From the NCBI RefSeq assembly GCF_005886345.1, contig NZ_PNEC01000007.1:1-64000 (forward strand): DNA of 64,000 nt, in the 5' to 3' direction. The notes beneath the pieces are model-generated. The model ran no database searches. It saw only the letters and a list, made by a program, of their open reading frames with translations, and was not told the origin of the DNA. The DNA is from Pseudoalteromonas phenolica (GTDB taxonomy: Bacteria > Pseudomonadota > Gammaproteobacteria > Enterobacterales > Alteromonadaceae). This document shows positions 1 through 7,273 of the stretch, one piece after another (position 1 is the first letter of the stretch; every line of letters starts with the position of its first letter). The position numbers and the translations under genes were made by a program.

Positions 1-170
1 GAATCGTCAGAGCCTGAATCATCAGCGCTTGATTCATCAGCGCTTGATTCATCAGCGCTTGAATCACTTTGCTCTTCGACGATTTGGGTTTCTGGCTCTT
101 TTTCATCACTTGCGTTACAGCCGGTAAGTGCGAGTGCGATGCATAAAGACAGCAACTTCTTCTTAGACAT
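1..170 (-). CDS. lipoprotein with acidic repeats (partial, 5' part only)
   Basis: The reading frame starts at ATG 168-170 and runs off the left edge of the window. The N-terminus is a lipoprotein signal: a KKK-rich start, a hydrophobic stretch and an LTGC lipobox with the lipidated Cys at residue 18. The mature part seen is very acidic and repeats the unit SSADE. An AGAGGT-like ribosome site precedes the start. The function cannot be told from the part visible; it is likely an outer-membrane or inner-membrane anchored lipoprotein. Confidence 0.75.
   Translation of the reverse strand, partial: MSKKKLLSLCIALALTGCNASDEKEPETQIVEEQSDSSADESSADESSADDSGSDD
16..60. repeat. 15-bp in-frame tandem repeat
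   Basis: Three consecutive 15-bp units (16-30, 31-45, 46-60) of the form GAWTCATCAGCGCTT lie inside the lipoprotein gene. The period is a multiple of three, so copy-number changes lengthen or shorten the acidic linker without breaking the frame. Confidence 0.8.
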
Positions 171-366
171 TTTGACCTCTTTTTTTGTTGTTGTTGCAAA
201 ATTGTTCGATTTAATAAGAGGGACAGATTTTTAACATGAATAATATATATTGTATACAATTATTTTTAATCACATTAATTTCTAAGGGTTTTAGTTTTTG
301 TTGATCACTTAGGGAGTCATCAGAGCAGATCGAAAGAACGACTTGTTTGGGGTATTTATCATTTAG

Positions 367-729
367 TTATTTATTCTTAACCCAGCCTAAGCTAAGTAAA
401 TAGCGGTTGCCTTTCAATACTGTTGATACTTGGTGTTCGGATATATCTGGTCGAAAAAGCTTAATGCGGCGGCTTTCAAATATGGGGTCCTTACATATAA
501 ACTCACCGCCATTTTGGGCATGTTTAAGAATTATATTTAAACGATAATGTTGGCCTGCAACTATTTTATCTTTGTGCGGAGGTATCTCACTTCCTTGTGG
601 AAACTTGAGTAAATAAAGATCAAACTTTATCGGCCATATTGCGCCGCAAAGCAACATTTTATCGTACCCAGTATTTTGTCGACCTCTCTGCCAACGCAAT
701 AAGTTTTTTAATATAGGCATAGCTTTCAA
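367..729 (-). CDS. small 2-oxoglutarate/Fe(II)-dependent oxygenase-like protein
   Basis: The 120-residue protein carries the full metal and co-substrate signature of the double-stranded beta-helix 2OG oxygenases: H52-K-D54 in PPHKDK, the distal His at H99 and an Arg at R109, ten residues later, that would bind the 2OG carboxylate. It is much shorter than a typical prolyl hydroxylase, about the size of the catalytic core alone, so it may act on a small or peptide substrate; this is inference. The longest frame begins at a TTG (727-729); an ATG at 718-720 is an equally possible start. Neither has a convincing ribosome site. The gene stands alone, downstream of the DUF3307 gene. Confidence 0.7.
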   Translation of the reverse strand: MKAMPILKNLLRWQRGRQNTGYDKMLLCGAIWPIKFDLYLLKFPQGSEIPPHKDKIVAGQHYRLNIILKHAQNGGEFICKDPIFESRRIKLFRPDISEHQVSTVLKGNRYLLSLGWVKNK

Positions 730-768
730 GCTTGTTATTAAGTCTTACTCTGCATTTTCATAAGAGGG

Positions 769-1515
769 TTACGATATTAGACTCTTGATTAAACCTGCAA
801 CGCTGAGTGTCACTAAAATACTCACAAGCGTGCCCAGCATCACATATTCAGTGAGCTTTCGGTCTTTGCTTGCGGTTAAATCGCCAAAACGAAATACAGA
901 TTTGGCTGCTAAAATAAAGCCAACAGCAGCCCAGCTGTCGATTAAGATACAGGTTAATAATAGTACCCGTTCTAGTTGGCCGATGAGGTTGCCCGCTTGA
1001 GGTAAACTCTCTTGCTCATTACCCATATATGCCCAACGCTCTAACAACATGCGGATCATAATTGAAGCTGGTGTGAGTACCAGTAAGTAGCCTAAGCCTA
1101 TGATTAAGTTGGTAGGTGTAGTGATAAAAAGCAGTAACTGTTCGCTGAGCGAGAAAGGGTTACTGAGGTTTAAGGTGATACATAAAATTACCAAGAGGTG
1201 GGCTGCTTGATCGACTAAGAATGGCACTACACCTTTACTCGAATAAGACTTTGCAATATCTATTATGTAGTGGCTGATAGTAATAAGCGTCGCATAACCA
1301 AAGGCTGCACTACTGATCTCAAAGTCATAGTTGTGTTGCCACGCTGCTAGTGCGATAAAACCGAGTACGCCATGAACTAAACTGTGCCAAACGACTTTGG
1401 TCGATTTAAAGTGTCGATTATTTCTGTCGTGCACCCAGCTCATGGGTTGCAGATAAAAGTCGGCGATAACATGACCAATGACCAGCCATAATAAAAGAGT
1501 TTGCCATTCAGTCAT
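769..1515 (-). CDS. DUF3307 family membrane protein
   Basis: The 248-residue integral membrane protein starts with the conserved DUF3307 pattern, a first helix containing GHVIADFYLQP followed by a basic, His-rich loop and a KVVWHSLVHG segment. Further hydrophobic segments are spread through the whole length (about six helices). It begins one base after the stop codon of the SatD gene and is surely co-transcribed with it. DUF3307/SatD pairs recur in many bacteria, but the biochemical role is unknown. The conserved His and Asp in the first half could bind a metal or form an active site; this is speculation. Confidence 0.85.
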   Translation of the reverse strand: MTEWQTLLLWLVIGHVIADFYLQPMSWVHDRNNRHFKSTKVVWHSLVHGVLGFIALAAWQHNYDFEISSAAFGYATLITISHYIIDIAKSYSSKGVVPFLVDQAAHLLVILCITLNLSNPFSLSEQLLLFITTPTNLIIGLGYLLVLTPASIMIRMLLERWAYMGNEQESLPQAGNLIGQLERVLLLTCILIDSWAAVGFILAAKSVFRFGDLTASKDRKLTEYVMLGTLVSILVTLSVAGLIKSLIS

Positions 1516-1516
1516 A

Positions 1517-2146
1517 TTACATCTCCTTGCTGAAAAGTTGTGTTTCGCTCAATACAATGAACGCATCAATTAAGGTGTAATGGGCCAAGTTGAGTAACTT
1601 GGTTACATTGGCTCTACTTGTTTGTAATTGTGTGGCAAGTTGAGCATGTTCGGGCCTATTTTGTTGCAGATAAAGTAGTAAAGCGTGTGCTTGCTTAATG
1701 CTTAGTTTGCTCAGTAGTAGGTCTATAAATTTAATATTTAGTAAAAAACACTCGTTGGCTATACCGTTATATAACAAACGTTCATTTTTAATCGTGTCCA
1801 ACCCACGACCCGCGCTGATTAACGCTTCGCCCGTTGCGGTTGCTAAGTCGTTTGCTGTGACTTTAATATCGCCACAGGCAAGACTGAGCTTCACGTCTAG
1901 CCCTTGTCGTAAGAAAAACAAACGTAGCTTTATAGCATGTAAAAACAGTGTATTTTGTTGCTTAAAAACGATTTGAAAGCTATCGCCTCGAAAAATATGA
2001 AAAACAGCCCCGATCTCTTCACTTAATTGAGTCAGGTGTTCAGCTAGGACTTTCATTAAATCTTGATAGTCTGCTTCAGATAAGCCTTGTGAATTGACAA
2101 TATCGGCTGTGATCACACCTTGGTATATCTCGTACGGAGTTTGCAT
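1517..2146 (-). CDS. SatD family protein with C-terminal helix-turn-helix
   Basis: The N-terminal region (ITADIVNSQGL, FRGDSFQIVF) fits the SatD family, named from the acid-tolerance operon satCDE of Streptococcus mutans. It resembles nucleotide-cyclase-like folds through its ADIV and GDSF patterns. The last 55 residues form a likely winged helix with the turn LATQLQTSRANVTKLLNLA, so the protein may bind DNA. Three matching palindromes at 2152-2225 overlap or lie just upstream of its start, which fits autoregulation. No standard ribosome site is seen; the nearest palindrome ends six bases before ATG. It forms a two-gene operon with the DUF3307 gene. Confidence 0.85.
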   Translation of the reverse strand: MQTPYEIYQGVITADIVNSQGLSEADYQDLMKVLAEHLTQLSEEIGAVFHIFRGDSFQIVFKQQNTLFLHAIKLRLFFLRQGLDVKLSLACGDIKVTANDLATATGEALISAGRGLDTIKNERLLYNGIANECFLLNIKFIDLLLSKLSIKQAHALLLYLQQNRPEHAQLATQLQTSRANVTKLLNLAHYTLIDAFIVLSETQLFSKEM

Positions 2147-2151
2147 AGTAA

Positions 2152-2225
2152 GTAACCAAAATAATTAACACGAATAAAAGTAACTTAATTTGGTTACTTT
2201 CTCAAGTGTAACTTATTTTGGTTAC
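2152..2225. promoter_or_regulatory. array of three 18-bp operator-like palindromes
   Basis: Three sites share the form GTAAC-N8-GTTAC: 2152-2169 (GTAACCAAAATAATTAAC, the reverse orientation of the motif, one arm degenerate), 2180-2197 (GTAACTTAATTTGGTTAC) and 2208-2225 (GTAACTTATTTTGGTTAC). Their starts are exactly 28 bp apart. They fill the region upstream of the satD-like gene, and the first would cover its ribosome-binding region. The likely ligand is the helix-turn-helix of the SatD-like protein itself; this is inference. Confidence 0.75.
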
Positions 2226-2239
2226 ATGAACGGCGGGCG

Positions 2240-3355
2240 TTAAAGTGGATGCTTGGTTTCGAGCAACCAAACATTAACGATTGGACGGTCTTGTTGATAA
2301 GACAACTTTATATCAAGCAACTGACCAGAGACTTGTTCATCAACGGTCATTTTGCTGTGAGAAATAAAGTAGTAGCCGTTATTGAAAGTCAGGGAGCTGG
2401 CTTGTTCTATTTCGATGCCTTTTATTTTGGCTAATTCAATCAAAGCATCTTTAATCGCCAGCTCAATGGCTGAGCTAAGTAACAGGTCTGGGGACATTTG
2501 CCCGCCATAACCAAAACGACCTTGGATCAAACTACGATCTTGATACATTGACTGAGATTGCCAATCTCTTGCCAGTTTGATGGCAGGCTCTGGCAGCACA
2601 AAATTACCAATCAAGGTACTGTTATATTCACACACATTCTTTAACAGTAACTGATTCGTGCGAGTAGTTTTAGCGGATACCTGACTTGATTGAGAAAAGC
2701 TTGCACTCTGAATTGCTAGCTTTTCATGACCAGACTGGCTCAAATATTCAGTGGCATTAACTTGGCTTTGATATAACAAATTGGCAATTAAGTTAGCATT
2801 TTGCTGTGCTTTAGATAGTTGCTGAGAGGGTGAACTGGTGAAAAAACTCACGCCAGTGATGGTATTACTTTTTTCATCGCACAACCAACTCGGGCTACAT
2901 TGCGTAAACTGGCAACGTGAGAGGTGCGCTAAGGTTTGTTGCTGACTGAGAGAAAAAGGGTTTTGCTCCAAGGTGGCATAGCTATAAATAACCCCTTGGT
3001 GATTAAACTCAGGTAAAAAGCGGACTGTATGGGTTTGCGATAAAACGAGCTTAGCACTGCTTTGTAGTTGCGCGTGGTCAAAACCTGAAAAAGCCAATTG
3101 ATGGTGTGTTAATAACAGAGCTAAAGCCGCTTTTCTGCTGCCTGCGATATTAATCTTCCCTTGGCTGTCATATTTTGCGGCAGCACCGATAAAGCCTATT
3201 ATCTCTTTATTTACCGGATTAATAAACCAACTTGGAATGCGCAAGTTATCTTGCTGTTTTTTTAAACCCAGTGTGGTGTTACACCCGGATAATAACAGGT
3301 AAGTAAGTAATAAAAATAAAGGAAAAGATCTTATCCATTTCATAGTGCTATTCAT
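2240..3355 (-). CDS. LPP20-like lipoprotein
   Basis: The 371-residue protein starts with a signal sequence and lipobox LLSGC (Cys at residue 25). A second ATG at residue 5 (3341-3343) is a possible better start, because the AAGGA upstream is too close to the first ATG. After the signal, the segments PSWFINPVNKEIIGFIGAA and GSRKAALALLL resemble LPP20-type lipoproteins, where a conserved tryptophan and a helix of SRxxA type follow the anchor. The C-terminal half repeats this pattern (QGRFGYGGQ, SSAIELAIKDALIELA). No enzymatic motif is visible. It is convergent neither with nor overlapping other genes and is probably a cell-envelope protein of unknown function. Confidence 0.8.
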   Translation of the reverse strand: MNSTMKWIRSFPLFLLLTYLLLSGCNTTLGLKKQQDNLRIPSWFINPVNKEIIGFIGAAAKYDSQGKINIAGSRKAALALLLTHHQLAFSGFDHAQLQSSAKLVLSQTHTVRFLPEFNHQGVIYSYATLEQNPFSLSQQQTLAHLSRCQFTQCSPSWLCDEKSNTITGVSFFTSSPSQQLSKAQQNANLIANLLYQSQVNATEYLSQSGHEKLAIQSASFSQSSQVSAKTTRTNQLLLKNVCEYNSTLIGNFVLPEPAIKLARDWQSQSMYQDRSLIQGRFGYGGQMSPDLLLSSAIELAIKDALIELAKIKGIEIEQASSLTFNNGYYFISHSKMTVDEQVSGQLLDIKLSYQQDRPIVNVWLLETKHPL

Positions 3356-3411
3356 CCTTAAAAGCTGTATGTATGTGTGCTTAATTCACACCGATTAATG
3401 ACAAGTGGTCG

Positions 3412-3579
3412 TTAATCGCAAACTTCTGTTGAGCCATCTTGTTGTACTTGTTGTTCGGCCTCTAACTTGGCACGTTCGGCTTTAGAAATATACTTTGGCT
3501 TATTGCTTTTATGCAATTTTTCGTTCGCTTTTTTATCTTTCTTTTTTAGCTTTTCGTAGATTTTTTTACGTCTATTCAT
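3412..3579 (-). CDS. DUF2986 family small basic protein
   Basis: This 55-residue protein reads MNRRKKIYEKLKKKDKK at its start, followed by LHKSNKPKYISKAERAKLE, the recognisable DUF2986 pattern found in marine gammaproteobacteria. It is extremely lysine-rich and has an acidic, Gln-rich tail ending in EVCD. No enzymatic motif is present; the charge suggests RNA or ribosome contact, which is a guess. It is short enough to be missed by length-limited gene calling. Confidence 0.85.
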   Translation of the reverse strand: MNRRKKIYEKLKKKDKKANEKLHKSNKPKYISKAERAKLEAEQQVQQDGSTEVCD

Positions 3580-3787
3580 TGTGCACGACATATTAGAGCA
3601 AGAACACGTATTTTAACGGGTTTTATTAATTTTGCACCTAAGGCAAAAAAGTGAATTATTTCGTTAATAATTCATCTTAAAGGCTGGTATATTTTTAATG
3701 ATTGCATACAATGTGCAAAATGTAATTGCGTTTTGCAAAATAATAAAAAGTGACAGCGCTTGGCCTGTGACTACCTTGGAGCCCAAC

Positions 3788-5662
3788 ATGATTAAACACA
3801 CCCTAACTGCACTGGCCGTATGTGCAGTATTAGCAGGCTGCTCAACTGAGAATGCACAGCAATTAAAGCAACAAACAACATCAGACACAGCGCAAAATAC
3901 ACAGCTTAACCGTGCAGAAATAGACAACACGATTAATACTTACACTCGCACTTTTATAACTCACCAACCTGCTTTAGCGACGTCATTGAAACTGCAAAGT
4001 AGCGAATACGGCGAGTATGCCAACCGTTTGCCAAACTATTCATTGGCAGGCATGCAAGCTTTACAAATTGATATGCATGAAGCGGCCGAGCAATTAAAAG
4101 TACTGCAAAGTAAAAACTTGTCAGAAAAAGACCGTCTTCATGTGGCGGTCAATGAAGTGATTGCCCGTTATTACGCCGGTGATAGACAGTTTAGTGGTGG
4201 CTACATCGATACATGGGGTGGTCATTTACCTTATGTGGTTAACCAAATATCAGGGCCATTAATTGATATTCCGAATGTGTTAAAAGATCAGCATAGTGTT
4301 GCCACAGAAAAAGATGCAACGGATTATTTAAAGCGTTTATCGGCATTTGCAACCTTAACAGAGCAAGTTCGCAGTAAAGTCGCCGATGATGCCAGTAAAG
4401 GCATTATTTTACCTAAGCCACTTTTTCCAAATACATTGGGCTATTTAAATAACTTTACAGCACTGAAAGCAGCAGCCCACCCATTGGTTACAAGCTTTGC
4501 TGAAAAGTTGGCGTCAGTTGCTACGTTGGATGAAAAAACCAAAACGGTTTTGGTAAAAAAAGCGGCGAAAATTGTTGAGTCAGAGGTTTATCCAGCCTTT
4601 GCTAAAGTAAGCCAAGATATGCAAGCCCTTGAAGCTCAAGCACCAACGAAAGTTGGTATCTGGGCACAACCTAATGGTGAAGCGTTTTACCAACATGAAA
4701 TCACGTATTTGGCTGACTCAACCATGACGGCTGAAGAAATTCATAATGTGGGTGTGGCAGAAGTTAAACGTATTTCAGAGCAAATGGATGCAATCTTAAA
4801 AGCCAACGGCTATACACAGGGCTCGGTTGGTGAGCGCATGCAAAAGCTTAGCGAAGAAGCACGCTTTTTATTTGCTGATAGCGATGAAGGACGGGAAGAG
4901 TTACTGGCATTTTTACGCGGTGAAATCAAAACCATTGAAGATAAAGCACTCAGCCTATTCTCTTCATTGCCACCTCAAGCGGTTGAAGTAAAACGTATTC
5001 CTAAAGCTGTAGAAGCGGGTGCACCAGGTGGTTACTACAATGCGCCATCACTGGATGGCAGTCGTCCGGGTATTTTTGCGATTAATTTAAAAGACATGAA
5101 TGCTGTTCCAAGCTTTGGTCTAAAAACACTGACTTACCATGAAGCGGTACCGGGCCATCACTTCCAAATTGCATTAAATATGCTACAAACCGACATAGGG
5201 TTAATGCGTCAAAATGCATCATTCAATGGCTTTATCGAAGGCTGGGCGTTGTACTCTGAGCTCGTGGCTTATGAAATGGGGATGTATGAAAACGATCCAT
5301 TTGGTGACTTAGGTCGACTACAAGCAGAAGCCTACCGTGCAGCGCGTTTAGTGGTTGATACTGGTTTACACCATAAGCAATGGACACGACAACAAGCGAT
5401 TGAATATTTTGCTGAAGCTACAGGTTCTGCGATGAGTGACGTAGTGTCTGCAATAGACCGTTATATTGCGTGGCCAGGTCAAGCTCTGGGTTATAAGCTG
5501 GGTATGATCAAGTTAGTTGAGCTGCGTGATAAGGCTAAAACTGAGCTGGGCGATAACTTTGATATTAAAGCATTTCATGACTTAATTTTGTTAAAAGGCG
5601 CACGCCCGCTTGCGATTGTTGAACGCGATGTAGACACTTGGATCGCAGCACAAAAAAGCTAG
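3788..5662 (+). CDS. DUF885 family metallopeptidase-like lipoprotein
   Basis: The frame is open from 3698, but the ATG at 3788 is chosen because it starts a clean lipoprotein signal (MIKHTLTALAVCAVLAGC, Cys at residue 18). The 624-residue product contains the DUF885 signature HEAVPGHH starting at His451, an HExxH-like zinc motif, followed by GFIEGWALYSELVAYEMG, which supplies the third acidic ligand. Family members are thought to be exported zinc carboxypeptidase-like enzymes; the substrate is unknown. A strong terminator follows at 5686. Length and motifs are typical of the family and no damage is seen. Confidence 0.92.
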   Translation: MIKHTLTALAVCAVLAGCSTENAQQLKQQTTSDTAQNTQLNRAEIDNTINTYTRTFITHQPALATSLKLQSSEYGEYANRLPNYSLAGMQALQIDMHEAAEQLKVLQSKNLSEKDRLHVAVNEVIARYYAGDRQFSGGYIDTWGGHLPYVVNQISGPLIDIPNVLKDQHSVATEKDATDYLKRLSAFATLTEQVRSKVADDASKGIILPKPLFPNTLGYLNNFTALKAAAHPLVTSFAEKLASVATLDEKTKTVLVKKAAKIVESEVYPAFAKVSQDMQALEAQAPTKVGIWAQPNGEAFYQHEITYLADSTMTAEEIHNVGVAEVKRISEQMDAILKANGYTQGSVGERMQKLSEEARFLFADSDEGREELLAFLRGEIKTIEDKALSLFSSLPPQAVEVKRIPKAVEAGAPGGYYNAPSLDGSRPGIFAINLKDMNAVPSFGLKTLTYHEAVPGHHFQIALNMLQTDIGLMRQNASFNGFIEGWALYSELVAYEMGMYENDPFGDLGRLQAEAYRAARLVVDTGLHHKQWTRQQAIEYFAEATGSAMSDVVSAIDRYIAWPGQALGYKLGMIKLVELRDKAKTELGDNFDIKAFHDLILLKGARPLAIVERDVDTWIAAQKS

Positions 5663-5685
5663 ATATAACACCAAATCCAACCATT

Positions 5686-5710
5686 AAAGGAAGCGCGAGC
5701 TTCCTTTTTA
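5686..5710 (+). terminator. rho-independent terminator
   Basis: A perfect stem GGAAGC / GCTTCC with loop GCGA, extended by AAA/TTT pairs, is followed by a run of T. It ends the DUF885 gene. Confidence 0.9.
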
Positions 5711-5765
5711 TTTGAAACTAAAATGGCTACACAAATAGCCAAAGTTTCTCAGGTTACTTTTGAAT

Positions 5766-5996
5766 TTACCAAAAAACTTTAGTGACTCTTAAAGTTCCAC
5801 CATCAAATGAACATCGAGCAGCTAACGAAAAGTTATAAGTTGAAGAAATTTCAAACCATAATTGTTTGTTATTACTATCTAAACATTGGTAATGGTAGTA
5901 ACGAAAGTCATTTGGACCACTGCCTCTTGCGTCAGTTTCAGTGCTGAAAGTGAATATAGCAGCAGTCATTAGAATAGATGTGATCATTTTTTTCAT
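5766..5996 (-). CDS. small secreted protein, unknown function
   Basis: An ATG at 5994-5996 has a good AAAGGA site eight bases upstream and opens a signal peptide (MKKMITSILMTAAIFTFST, with probable cleavage near TDA). A longer in-frame start at 6032 lacks such a site. The mature part is about 53 residues, with two cysteines (QCLDSN and RCSFDG) that could form a disulfide. It matches no family I can name. It is convergent with the DUF885 gene across the terminator. Confidence 0.6.
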   Translation of the reverse strand: MKKMITSILMTAAIFTFSTETDARGSGPNDFRYYHYQCLDSNNKQLWFEISSTYNFSLAARCSFDGGTLRVTKVFW

Positions 5997-6124
5997 TTTA
6001 TAATCCTTTATTTTCAGTGTTATTCCTTTCACGATGTATCACTTTTTATAACCATGATTAACGTGAACAAAATTAATACTACGTTGAGAGTTATTCCCTG
6101 TCCATCTCTAAAATATGACTGCGA

Positions 6125-6730
6125 TTAAAGTGCACCATTATCTTTTAACAACTGATGTATCGATACAGCCATTGCTGTATAACCAGCTTGATTAAAGTGA
6201 ACATAATCTGATTTCATTTCAGGTGTTTTCATTAACTTGCTGACAATTGACGGCGCGAACACCAGCTGATGTTTATCAGCAAGTTCTTTATAGAAAGGTG
6301 CTGATGTCGAAAATAGGTTTTTTTCGGGTACACCAATGAGCACAACTTGAACACCATAACTTTTAGCGATTGTGATCATTTCATCTAGATTGAATTGGAT
6401 ATCTTTTGGATTTTTGTTTTGCAAAACGTCATTCCCGCCTTCTAATAAAATCATAATAGTTGGGTTATGTTGCTCAATGACTTTTGAAAGACGTTGCAAT
6501 CCTTCTTGGGTGGTTTCTCCTGAGATCCCAGCGTTGATCACTTCAATGCCCGATATTGAACTCAGTACACTTGGATAGCTATGTTCTTTGCTAGCTCCAA
6601 CCCCTTGAGTCAGACTATCACCAAAAGCCAAAATAACATCGTGTTGTTGCAAAGCGGAAAGTTTGGGGGCGTCACTACATGCGCTGAGTAAAAAGATAAA
6701 TAAATAGATTAGTAGATTTGAGTATTTCAT
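6125..6730 (-). CDS. SGNH/GDSL hydrolase (arylesterase/TesA-like) lipoprotein
   Basis: The 201-residue protein has a lipobox (LLSAC, Cys18), then the four SGNH blocks: the nucleophile in FGDSLTQG (Ser39), the oxyanion Gly in NAGISGETT, the Asn in EGGNDVL and the catalytic Asp/His pair in SDYVHFNQAGY. This is the TesA/EstA arylesterase group, which cleaves acyl esters or thioesters in the periplasm. Members usually have a cleaved signal peptide, and here a lipid anchor is predicted instead. It is not next to the YbbA-type ABC genes, which are often its neighbours in other proteobacteria; those lie at 20085-23308. Confidence 0.9.
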   Translation of the reverse strand: MKYSNLLIYLFIFLLSACSDAPKLSALQQHDVILAFGDSLTQGVGASKEHSYPSVLSSISGIEVINAGISGETTQEGLQRLSKVIEQHNPTIMILLEGGNDVLQNKNPKDIQFNLDEMITIAKSYGVQVVLIGVPEKNLFSTSAPFYKELADKHQLVFAPSIVSKLMKTPEMKSDYVHFNQAGYTAMAVSIHQLLKDNGAL

Positions 6731-6801
6731 TGTTGACCTGAAAAGGTGATGACATCAAAAGCATGAAAGTGATTAGAGATATATACGCTCTTTGAACGAG
6801 C

Positions 6802-6993
6802 CTAATACCTTTTATCTTTTAACGTGAGAATTTTAAAACGTTTGTTTATACCTAAACAAAGAAACAAAAAAAACAGTGCAGACAATATCAACGAACTATA
6901 TAGGTTATCTTCAATGATATTACTTACTAATAATGCCAAGAAACAAAACGCAGTCAAAAAATACGAGCTTGGTTTAACGACAGATTTAGCCAT
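6802..6993 (-). CDS. possible small two-helix membrane protein
   Basis: This 63-residue frame encodes two hydrophobic segments (YFLTAFCFLALLVSNII and SSLILSALFFLFLCLGI) with a basic tail, consistent with a helical hairpin in the membrane. The ribosome site is weak (AAGGA about eleven bases before ATG). I recognise no family, and an overlapping frame exists on the other strand. It is reported as a possible gene only. Confidence 0.35.
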   Translation of the reverse strand: MAKSVVKPSSYFLTAFCFLALLVSNIIEDNLYSSLILSALFFLFLCLGINKRFKILTLKDKRY

Positions 6994-7173
6994 TATGTTT
7001 AGAGTCCTTGCTATGAGAGTGCATAAGTTAAACTTTTTATTTGAATATTATGTTCGCATTTTTAAGTATTGAATCGCAACTTTTGTCTCTTATTCTTAAT
7101 CTAAATGGGTATTTAGTATTGTTTTTTGTTGTGGTTTTAAAAGCTTTTCAGAAAAAGCGAGCGTAATAAAAAC

Positions 7174-7242
7174 TTGTGAGGTGAAGTCACCGTATCACAC
7201 GATGGCTTAACTTGTGCGTCTTGCCTGTAAGACTTAAGTTAA
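7174..7242 (+). other. structured leader upstream of the M28 peptidase gene
   Basis: Two stem-loops precede the gene. The first pairs GGTGA (7180-7184) with TCACC (7187-7191). The second pairs TTAACTT (7207-7213) with AAGTTAA (7236-7242) and, inside it, GTCTT (7218-7222) with AAGAC (7229-7233). The gene starts at 7274, so the stems would sit in or just before its 5' untranslated region. No known riboswitch class is recognised. Confidence 0.4.
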
Positions 7243-7273
7243 AGGTTATAATAAGAACAAAGGGTAGATAGGT

